NCBI GenBank assembly: GCA_964579415.1
Contig: CAZOGW010000015.1
Span: 1 to 38,933 of the forward strand
Reading direction: 5' to 3'
Origin: CAZOGW01 sp964579415
GTDB lineage: Bacteria; Actinomycetota; Acidimicrobiia; Spongiisociales; UBA5794
Length of the DNA: 38,933 nucleotides
The position numbers and the translations under genes are program-made. Shown here in pieces: positions 33,132 to 38,933 of the stretch. The first letter of the stretch is position 1, and every line of letters begins with the position of its first letter. The notes beneath the pieces were generated by a model that was not told the DNA's origin, ran no database searches, and was given only the letters and a program-made list of their open reading frames with translations.

Positions 33132-34957
33132 TATCGCCGTTGTTTCCCGGCTCGCTTGCGCTCGCTCTCGGTGAGGTGGCGCTTGCGGACCCGGATCGAA
33201 GCCGGGGTGATCTCCACCAGTTCGTCGTCGGCGATCCACTCGATGGCCAGCTCCAACGTCATATCGCGCGGCGGCTCCAGCTTCACCGCCTCGTCCTTGG
33301 AATGGGTGCGGATGTTGGTGAGCTGCTTGCCCTTGGCGGCGTTGACCTGCATCTCCTCGGGGCGTGAGGCCTCGCCGATGATCATCCCCTCGTAGACCAC
33401 CTCACCGGGACCGATGAACAGCTCCCCCCGCTTCTGCAGGTTGTCCAGGGCGAACGCCGTCGCCTCACCCTGGCGGTCGGCCACCATGGCGCCACCGGTG
33501 CGGTGGGGCAGCTCGCCGGCCCACGGGATCCACCCGGCGTGGTGCTGGTGTACCAGCGCGGTGCCCCGGGTGGCGGTCATCAGCAGCGAGCGGAACCCGA
33601 TGAGGCCCCGGGCGGGCGCCTCCAGGGTGACGATGGTGCGCCCCGAGTCGCCGGGCTGCAGGTCGCTGACCTTGCCCTTGCGGGGCGCTGCCGCCTGGGT
33701 GACGGTGCCGACGTGCTCGTCGGGGACGTCGATGACGGCCCGCTCTATCGGCTCGTGGGGGGCGCCGTTGATCTCGCGGATGATGACCTCGGGACGGCTC
33801 ACTTGCAGCTCGTAGCCTTCGCGGCGCATCGTCTCGATGAGCACGGCGAGTTGCAGCTCGCCGCGACCGGCCACCTCGATGACCTCGGGCGAGGAGGTGG
33901 CGCCGATGCGGATGGAGACATTGCCCAGGACCTCCCGGTCGAGGCGCTCCTTGATCTGGCGGGAGGTGACGAAACGGCCCTCCTTGCCCGACAGGGGCGA
34001 CGTGTTGACCCCGAAGGTCATGCGCAGCACCGGCTCGTCCACCTCCAGCCGGGGAAGCGGCACCGGATCGGTCGGGTCGGCGAGGGTGTCTCCGATCTCG
34101 ACCTCGGGGAACCCGGCGATGACGAAGAGGTCGCCGGCGGAGCGCTGGGCCACCTCGGTGCGGCCCAGACCGGTGAAGCCCATCAGCGTGGTGAGCCGGC
34201 GTTTGAGCGGCGGCTCCTCCTCGTTGGCGTGGCACAGCGCCACCTGCTCCCCGGCCCGCAACGTCCCCTGCACCACCCGCCCGATGGCGAGGCGGCCCAG
34301 GTAGTCGGAGGCGTCCAGGTTGGTGACCAGCGCCTGCAGCGGAGCCGCCGGGTCACCTGACGGGGCCGGGATGGCGGAAACGATGGTGTCGAGCAATGCC
34401 TCCATGCCGGCGCCCTCGGCGGGCAAGCCGATCCCGACCGCGCTGCGGCCCTGGCGGGCGACGGTGGACACGATGGGGAACTCGATGTGCTCCTCGGCGG
34501 CATCGAGGTCGAAGAAGAGCTGGTAGATCTCGTCCACCACCTCGTCGGCGCGGGCGTCGCTGCGATCGACCTTGTTGACCACGACCACGGCGGGGAGCTT
34601 GGCGGCGAGGGCCTTGGAGAGTACGTAGCGGGTCTGCGGCATCGGCCCCTCGGCGGCGTCGACGAGCAGCAGCACTCCGTCGACCATCGCCAGCGCCCGC
34701 TCCACCTCGCCACCGAAGTCGGCGTGGCCCGGTGTGTCCACCAGGTTGATGCGGGTGCCTTTCCACTCCACCGACGCCGCCTTGGCGAGGATGGTGATGC
34801 CCCGCTCCCGCTCCTGGTCGTTGGAGTCCATGATGCGGTCGACCGGCGCCTCGTGGGCGGCGAAGACGCCGGTGGCGGTGAGGAGCGCATCGACCAGCGT
34901 GGTCTTGCCATGGTCGACGTGCGCGATGAAAGCAACGTTCCGGAAGGAGGAGGACAT
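33131..34957 (-). CDS. typA: ribosome-associated GTPase TypA/BipA
   Basis: 608 residues, normal for TypA. GTPase motifs: G1 AHVDHGKTTL, G2 region ERERGITILAK, G3 DTPGHADFGGEVER, G4 NKVDRSDA, G5 near IVSTVARQG. Then come the EF-G-like domains and the TypA-specific C-terminal domain (LIETMRREGYELQVSRPEVI, GLIGFRSLLMTATRGT). It acts on 70S or 50S ribosomes and matters for assembly at low temperature and under stress. The start is ATG 34957, preceded by TAACAT 8 nt upstream; probably leaderless. Its 3' end is overlapped by the MOSC gene. Confidence 0.96.
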   Translation of the reverse strand: MSSSFRNVAFIAHVDHGKTTLVDALLTATGVFAAHEAPVDRIMDSNDQERERGITILAKAASVEWKGTRINLVDTPGHADFGGEVERALAMVDGVLLLVDAAEGPMPQTRYVLSKALAAKLPAVVVVNKVDRSDARADEVVDEIYQLFFDLDAAEEHIEFPIVSTVARQGRSAVGIGLPAEGAGMEALLDTIVSAIPAPSGDPAAPLQALVTNLDASDYLGRLAIGRVVQGTLRAGEQVALCHANEEEPPLKRRLTTLMGFTGLGRTEVAQRSAGDLFVIAGFPEVEIGDTLADPTDPVPLPRLEVDEPVLRMTFGVNTSPLSGKEGRFVTSRQIKERLDREVLGNVSIRIGATSSPEVIEVAGRGELQLAVLIETMRREGYELQVSRPEVIIREINGAPHEPIERAVIDVPDEHVGTVTQAAAPRKGKVSDLQPGDSGRTIVTLEAPARGLIGFRSLLMTATRGTALVHQHHAGWIPWAGELPHRTGGAMVADRQGEATAFALDNLQKRGELFIGPGEVVYEGMIIGEASRPEEMQVNAAKGKQLTNIRTHSKDEAVKLEPPRDMTLELAIEWIADDELVEITPASIRVRKRHLTESERKRAGKQRR

Positions 34958-34965
34958 AGAACAGG

Positions 34966-34971
34966 ATGTTA
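34966..34971 (-). promoter_or_regulatory. typA -10 element (TAACAT), leaderless start
   Basis: TAACAT ends 8 nt before ATG 34957 on the minus strand. Confidence 0.4.
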
Positions 34972-34991
34972 CGGCAGCGCCGCGGCGACGA

Positions 34992-35037
34992 GTACTTGGT
35001 ACTTGGTACTTGGTAATCGCGGATACCAAGTACCAAG
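34992..35037. repeat. inverted heptamer array (GTACTTG units facing their complement)
   Basis: Three GTACTTG units and a degenerate fourth are followed by two inverted units. CTTGGTACTTGGTA (35002-35015) pairs perfectly with its complement at 35024-35037 around an 8-nt loop. It lies 51 nt past the stop of the 2-hydroxyacid dehydrogenase (minus strand) and could act as its terminator. Confidence 0.75.
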
Positions 35038-35088
35038 GACCTCCCCGCTCGAGCCGGCGTCGGACCCCGGCGAAAGGCCTCACAGACC

Positions 35089-36075
35089 TCAGAGCTCGTT
35101 GCCGCTCTCTCGACCTTCCGCGAAGGCGCTGATGTTCCTGATCGTGGTCGCCGAGATGGCTGCCAGGGCCTCCTCGGTGAAGAAGGCCTGGTGGCCGGTG
35201 ACGAGGACGTTGGGGAAGGTGAGCAGGCGGGAGAACACATCGTCCTGGATCACGGTGTCGGAGAGGTCCTCGAAGAACAGGTCGTCCTCCTCCTCGTATA
35301 CGTCGAGGCCCAGGTAGCCGATGTGACCCTCCTTGAGCGCCTCGATGGCGGCGGCGGTGTCGATGAGTGCGCCGCGACCGGTGTTGATGATCATCACCCC
35401 GGGCTTCATCTGGCCGATGGTGACGGCGTCGATGAGATGGTGGGTGTCAGGGTTCAGTGGTGAGTGCAGGGTGATGACGTCGGACTTGGCGAACAACTCG
35501 TCGAGGGAGACGTACTCGACCCCGAACGACGTCGCCTCCTCGTTGGGGTACGGGTCGTAGCCGACCACGCGGCAGCCGAAGCCCTTGAGCAGGCGGGCCA
35601 CCTCGCGCCCGATGAGGCCGGTACCCACCACCCCGACGGTGCGAGCCCCCAGATCGAAGCCGAGCAGCCCGTCGAGGGCGAAGTTGCCCTCACGCACCCG
35701 GGCGTAGGCGCGGTGGATCTTGCGGTTGAGCGCAAGCATCAGCGCCACGGTGTGCTCGGCCACCGATCGGGGCGAGTAGGCGGGCACCCGGGCGACGGTG
35801 ATGCCCAGATCGCGGGCGGCGTCGAGGTCGATGTTGTTGAAACCGGCGCTGCGCAAGGCGACCATCCTCACCCCGCCACGGTGTAGCCGGCGCAACACCG
35901 GCGGGTCGAGCAGGTCGTTGACGAATGCGCAGACGGCCTGGTATCCCTCCGCCAGCGGGGCGGTGTGGTGGTCGAGGCGGGCCTCCAGGAAGTCCAGCTC
36001 GTGGCCGGCCGCGGCGTTGGCCTCGCCGAGGAACCGGATGTCGTAGCGCTTGGCGCTGAAGACGGCGACCCGCAT
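35089..36075 (-). CDS. D-isomer-specific 2-hydroxyacid dehydrogenase, LdhA-like
   Basis: 328 residues, the size and pattern of D-lactate dehydrogenases. N-terminal VAVFSAKRYD, then catalytic Arg in ALRSAGFNNIDL, the NAD-binding GVVGTGLIGREVARLL (about 150-165) with Asp in VGYDPYPN, the catalytic Glu region (YEEEDDLFFED) and the catalytic His in VTGHQAFFTEEAL. It interconverts pyruvate and D-lactate, or a related pair. ATG 36075 is 6 nt after TACACT with no ribosome site. It is divergent from the nonapeptide-repeat gene. Confidence 0.92.
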   Translation of the reverse strand: MRVAVFSAKRYDIRFLGEANAAAGHELDFLEARLDHHTAPLAEGYQAVCAFVNDLLDPPVLRRLHRGGVRMVALRSAGFNNIDLDAARDLGITVARVPAYSPRSVAEHTVALMLALNRKIHRAYARVREGNFALDGLLGFDLGARTVGVVGTGLIGREVARLLKGFGCRVVGYDPYPNEEATSFGVEYVSLDELFAKSDVITLHSPLNPDTHHLIDAVTIGQMKPGVMIINTGRGALIDTAAAIEALKEGHIGYLGLDVYEEEDDLFFEDLSDTVIQDDVFSRLLTFPNVLVTGHQAFFTEEALAAISATTIRNISAFAEGRESGNEL

Positions 36076-36081
36076 CCGGGG

Positions 36082-36087
36082 AGTGTA
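36082..36087 (-). promoter_or_regulatory. D-2-hydroxyacid dehydrogenase -10 element (TACACT), leaderless start
   Basis: TACACT ends 6 nt before ATG 36075 on the minus strand. Confidence 0.45.
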
Positions 36088-36129
36088 CGACCCTGCCGTC
36101 CCGGGCCGCGTGTGCCAACATGGCGGCCC

Positions 36130-36660
36130 ATGGTCACCGACACTCCCGACCCGACCGAGATCCCGTTCGTGGTCATCGACGGCGGGGGGAGGCGCTCCGG
36201 GGGGCGCCCGTCGCCTGATGCCGACGGTGACCTGGGTGAGATGGGCGCGGCCGCCTTGGTGGCCATGGTGGCCCAGGCGGCGCGGCTGATCGCCATCCCG
36301 TGGAAGGTTGCCGGCACCGCGGCGACCCACTTCTCGCAGACCCCGGTGGGGCAGGCGATGGGCGAGTCGCTGCGCGTCGCCCTGGAGGAACCGGCCGGCG
36401 AGGGTCGTCAGGAGATGGAACAGGCGACCCAGTGGGCCGGCGAGCAGCTCGCCAAGGTCATCAACGCGCTGGCCCCGGCGTTGCTGGAGGCGGTCGACAT
36501 CGACGCCGTCCTCGAACACCTCGACCTCGATGCCGCCCTCGCCCGCATCGACGTCAACGCCCTGCTGGCCCGCGTCGACGTCGGTGCCCTGCTCGACCGG
36601 GTCGATGTCGACACCCTGAAGGACCGCATCCGGGCCGGCGAGTCCGGCGAGCCCGCCTGA
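36130..36660 (+). CDS. hypothetical protein with five tandem nonapeptide repeats
   Basis: 176 residues. After a polar, Gly/Arg-containing N-terminus there is a helical region (about 38-60, AALVAMVAQAARLIAIPW) that may be membrane-associated, then a helical domain. Residues 123-167 form five perfect-length 9-residue repeats of the type D-V-x-A-L-L-x-R-V (for example DVNALLARV, DVGALLDRV). Such D-V-x-A-L-L repeats occur in some actinobacterial membrane-associated proteins; their role is unknown to me. No clear ribosome site; another ATG upstream is out of frame. The gene is divergent from the LdhA-like gene and in line with the DEAD-box gene. Confidence 0.65.
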   Translation: MVTDTPDPTEIPFVVIDGGGRRSGGRPSPDADGDLGEMGAAALVAMVAQAARLIAIPWKVAGTAATHFSQTPVGQAMGESLRVALEEPAGEGRQEMEQATQWAGEQLAKVINALAPALLEAVDIDAVLEHLDLDAALARIDVNALLARVDVGALLDRVDVDTLKDRIRAGESGEPA

Positions 36661-36693
36661 CGCCTGGACAGCGGCACAGTGGCTCCGATGCGC

Positions 36694-36699
36694 TAACGT
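36694..36699 (+). promoter_or_regulatory. DEAD-box gene -10 element (TAACGT)
   Basis: TAACGT lies 182 nt before the start codon, implying a leader of about 175 nt. Confidence 0.45.
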
Positions 36700-36720
36700 T
36701 GCCGTCACCGCTCACGGGAA

Positions 36721-36867
36721 CGAGGCAAGCGCGACGACGTGCCCCTGTGAGATTCAACGGACTTCCACCTCAACACAGGGTCGGTTGCCTCGTCCGCTCC
36801 ACCTCCGGCCGCGCCATCGCGCCGCCCGAGCGAGGCCAGACAACATGACGTCCCGCACGACGCGGGA
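36721..36867 (+). promoter_or_regulatory. structured 5' leader of the DEAD-box helicase gene
   Basis: Stems: CGAGGCAA (36721-36728) with TTGCCTCG (36785-36792), CCCTGTG (36743-36749) with CACAGGG (36774-36780) nested inside it, and TCCCGC (36851-36856) with GCGGGA (36862-36867) just before the AAGGAG ribosome site. A 33-codon GTG frame (36747-36848) also fits, with weak coding character. The last stem is placed to affect translation initiation. Confidence 0.45.
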
Positions 36868-36881
36868 CCAAGGAGAAACCT

Positions 36882-38279
36882 GTGACCGCCCCTACTCCAG
36901 CCTCGTTCGCCGATCTCGGCGTCCCCACCCGCCTCGTCGACGCCCTGAACAAGCGCGGCATCGAGGCGCCCTTCCCTGTCCAGGCCGCCACCATCCCCGA
37001 CGCCATGGCCGGCCGTGACGTCTGCGGCCGGGCCCCGACCGGCTCCGGCAAGACCCTCGCCTTCGGGCTCCCGCTACTGGCGACGGTGGCCAAGGCCGAG
37101 CCGCGGCGGCCACGTGCCCTCGTCCTCGCTCCCACCCGTGAGCTCGCCGAGCAGATCAAGCAGGAGCTCCTGCCACTGGCGAGCGCAGTGCAGCGCCGGA
37201 TCGTCTCCGTCTACGGAGGCGTCTCCTACCACCCGCAGCGCTCGGCGCTGCGCCGCGGTGCCGACATCCTGGTGGCCTGCCCGGGGCGGCTCCTCGACCT
37301 GGTGGAGCAGGGCGACGTGCAGCTCGACAGCATCGAGTTCGCCGTGATCGACGAGGCCGACCGCATGGCCGACATGGGCTTCATGCCGCAGGTGCGCAAG
37401 CTCCTCGACATGACGCCCGAGAGGCGCCAGACGCTGCTGTTCTCCGCCACCCTCGACGGCGAGGTCGGCGAGTTGACCCGGCGCTACCAGACCGACGCCG
37501 CCCGCCACGAGGTGGGGCGGGCCACGACCGACATGGGCGAGGCGCGCCACTTCTTCTGGCGTGCCGAGTCCGGCGAGCGCCTCGAGCACGTGGTCGGCGT
37601 GGTGGCCATCGCCGGCCCCACCATCGTCTTCACCCGCACCCGGCACGGCGCCGACCGGCTGGCCCGCCAGCTCGGGGGTGAGGGCATCAAGGCGGCCGCC
37701 ATCCACGGGGGCCGCAGCCAGGGCCAGCGCTCCAAGGCGCTGGGGCTCTTCACCGACGGCAAGGTCGAGGCGCTGGTCGCCACCGACGTCGCCGCCCGCG
37801 GCATCCACGTCGACGACGTCGCCTGCGTGGTGCACTTCGACCCGCCGGCCGACATCAAGGACTACCTGCACCGCTCGGGCCGCACGGCACGCGCCGGCGC
37901 CTCCGGTACGGTGGTGTCGTTCGTGGGCCGCAACCAGGTGCGCACCGCCCGTCGCATGCAACGCGATCTCGGTCTGCGCGAGGACGTGATGACGGCCGAT
38001 CCCTCCGCCATCACCACCAGGGGTTCCGGCGAGGTGGTGGGCGAGGTCGACACCGAGGGCAAGTCGGCCAAGCCGGTGGAGCGGAAGGCTTCGGCGGCCC
38101 GCACCGCAGACGGCGGGACCCGCCGCGCTTCCGGCGGTCAGAGCTCGGGTCGTGGCGGGCGCAACTACCGGGGCAACGCCTCGCAGCGTGGCCGCCAGGG
38201 GAACCACCGTTCCGGTGGCGCCAGGCGCAGCGGGGCCAACACCCGCAACACCGGTCGTCGGGGATCCTCCGGGAACTGA
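36882..38279 (+). CDS. DEAD-box ATP-dependent RNA helicase
   Basis: 465 residues. Order of motifs: FADLGVPTRLVDALNKRG and Q motif near FPVQAATIP, I APTGSGKT (about 50), Ia PTRELAEQI, II DEAD in VIDEADRMADMG (about 155), III SAT, then IV-VI in the second RecA domain (FTRTRHGADRLA, ATDVAARGIHV, YLHRSGRTARAG). From about 385 the tail is basic, Gly/Arg-rich and probably disordered (for example GRGGRNYRGN), as in RNA-chaperone-type members (CsdA/RhlE-like). It probably remodels rRNA or mRNA structure. The GTG start has AAGGAG 6 nt upstream. A long structured leader suggests cold or autogenous regulation. Confidence 0.93.
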   Translation: MTAPTPASFADLGVPTRLVDALNKRGIEAPFPVQAATIPDAMAGRDVCGRAPTGSGKTLAFGLPLLATVAKAEPRRPRALVLAPTRELAEQIKQELLPLASAVQRRIVSVYGGVSYHPQRSALRRGADILVACPGRLLDLVEQGDVQLDSIEFAVIDEADRMADMGFMPQVRKLLDMTPERRQTLLFSATLDGEVGELTRRYQTDAARHEVGRATTDMGEARHFFWRAESGERLEHVVGVVAIAGPTIVFTRTRHGADRLARQLGGEGIKAAAIHGGRSQGQRSKALGLFTDGKVEALVATDVAARGIHVDDVACVVHFDPPADIKDYLHRSGRTARAGASGTVVSFVGRNQVRTARRMQRDLGLREDVMTADPSAITTRGSGEVVGEVDTEGKSAKPVERKASAARTADGGTRRASGGQSSGRGGRNYRGNASQRGRQGNHRSGGARRSGANTRNTGRRGSSGN

Positions 38280-38333
38280 GCGTCCGGCGTGGGAGCGGAT
38301 CCCCCGCCCGGCCGACGGTAGCGGCGGCGGCGG

Positions 38334-38339
38334 TAACGT
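38334..38339 (+). promoter_or_regulatory. VOC gene -10 element (TAACGT), leaderless start
   Basis: TAACGT ends 8 nt before ATG 38348; the same hexamer serves the DEAD-box gene. Confidence 0.4.
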
Positions 38340-38347
38340 TGCCGGTG

Positions 38348-38719
38348 ATGGAATCGATCGCACGCCTCTCGCTCGTGGCCCTGGACTGCCGGGAACCCGC
38401 CGAGCTCGCCGGCTTCTATTCCAGGATCACCGGGTGGGATGTCCGCCCCTGGGAGGACGACGAGTGGATCCAGCTCGTCGCCGACGGCCCGGTGACCATC
38501 GCCTTCCAGAAGGCGCCGGGTCATGAGCCGCCGCAGTGGCCCAGCGACAGCCATCCCCAGCAGCTCCACCTCGACTTCGACGTCGACGACCTCGACGCCG
38601 GCGAGGAGGGCGTGCTGGCCATCGGCGCCCGCAAGGCGGAGTTCCAGCCCTATCCCGACGACTTCCGCGTCTACCTCGACCCGGCCGGCCACCCCTTCTG
38701 CCTGGTGCTCGCCGGCTGA
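38348..38719 (+). CDS. VOC-family (glyoxalase-like) protein
   Basis: 123 residues with the two beta-alpha-beta-beta-beta modules of the vicinal oxygen chelate fold: IARLSLVALDCREPAELAGFYSRITGW, then QLHLDFDVDDLDAG with a potential metal His, and YLDPAGHPFCLVLAG at the end. The substrate is unknown; the group ranges from glyoxalase I to resistance proteins, and the short form with DPAGHPFCLV resembles Glyoxalase_6-type members. ATG 38348 is preferred over upstream TTG/GTG codons because of the -10 spacing. Confidence 0.85.
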   Translation: MESIARLSLVALDCREPAELAGFYSRITGWDVRPWEDDEWIQLVADGPVTIAFQKAPGHEPPQWPSDSHPQQLHLDFDVDDLDAGEEGVLAIGARKAEFQPYPDDFRVYLDPAGHPFCLVLAG

Positions 38720-38811
38720 CGCTCCTAGCCGCCGCCTAGCGGGCGCCAAATTTGCCTTTAGACCCTTGCCTCAGGGTGGCCGTATACCCAACCTGAGAGC
38801 AGGAGGTTCTC

Positions 38812-38933
38812 CTTCTTCATCTCCCCCCGGGCTTTGACGGGGGGAGTACCCCTGACGGAGGCTTTGCGGAGGCAGGGGGGAGGGGGCTCTTCTTCATCTC
38901 CCCCCGGGCTTTGACGGGGGGAGTACCCCTGAC
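38812..38933. repeat. tandem 77-bp repeat with internal stem-loop, cut by the window end
   Basis: A 45-bp sequence at 38812-38856 is repeated exactly at 38889-38933; the intervening 32 bp complete a 77-bp period. Each copy contains a hairpin of CTCCCCCC (38821-38828) with GGGGGGAG (38839-38846) around a 10-nt loop. The window ends while the second copy is still identical to the first, so the scaffold may stop because of this repeat. Confidence 0.8.

Noticed and set aside
36747..36848. 33-codon GTG leader frame before the DEAD-box gene
   Set aside because: Weak start context and uneven codon use; kept only as a possibility in the leader annotation.
38812..38933. CRISPR array
   Set aside because: Two copies of a 45-bp repeat with a 32-bp linker that resembles the repeat itself, no cas genes, and the repeat is unlike known types.

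Overview
The window looks like a chromosome segment of a GC-rich actinobacterium. Coding genes have strongly G/C third positions, and several families are typical of Actinomycetota: homodimeric pyruvate dehydrogenase E1, a stand-alone LigD-type polymerase, an HRDC-containing UvrD2-like helicase, a DUF1023 hydrolase and a small PF06262-type metallopeptidase. The absence of mycolate or sporulation genes and the general style fit a deep lineage such as Acidimicrobiia, probably an environmental scaffold or MAG; this placement is inference. There are two 100-N scaffold gaps (3411-3510, 30948-31047), and the right end stops inside a tandem repeat.

Layout. 1-5200: a truncated secreted protein divergent from a small HTH protein, malic enzyme (maeB), a small membrane protein, gap 1, a LysR regulator divergent from a small ORF, and a small membrane protein. 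5361-9026: universal stress protein, RCK potassium channel with an odd filter, dxs. 9076-11322: ispD, divergent from an unknown gene coupled to a LigD-type primase-polymerase, then tRNA-Glu. 11562-18601: aceE, a YihY-like membrane protein, ppsA and its regulatory kinase/phosphorylase. 18699-21145: DUF1023 alpha/beta hydrolase convergent with an ECF sigma factor operon. 21453-24015: acyl-CoA dehydrogenase divergent from TetR. 24026-28867: NTP transferase, HAD and SDR operon, then the helicase. 28924-30944: membrane/coiled-coil protein, DapA-like aldolase and beta-hydroxyacid dehydrogenase. After gap 2: metallopeptidase, aldo/keto reductase, MOSC protein, typA, D-2-hydroxyacid dehydrogenase, nonapeptide-repeat protein, DEAD-box helicase and a VOC protein.

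Functional themes. Many enzymes sit around pyruvate: malic enzyme makes it, AceE and Dxs consume it, PpsA converts it to PEP under PSRP control, and the LdhA-like dehydrogenase and DapA-like aldolase act on it or on related 2-oxoacids. Two non-mevalonate isoprenoid genes (dxs, ispD) are convergent neighbours. Repair and nucleic-acid functions are represented by the LigD-type polymerase, the UvrD2-like helicase and the DEAD-box helicase.

Two features run through the whole window. First, many starts lack a Shine-Dalgarno and instead have a TANNNT -10 hexamer 6-8 nt before the start codon, the signature of leaderless mRNAs. Second, short arrays of 7-bp repeats (GTAYNNN variants, homogeneous within most arrays but different between them) lie next to gene 3' ends, occur in five of seven convergent gaps and in none of the seven divergent gaps, and flank both assembly gaps. 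These arrays, the ECF sigma operon with a structured upstream element, the structured leader of the DEAD-box gene and the terminal 77-bp tandem repeat are the most interesting elements. No CRISPR array, prophage or insertion sequence was seen.
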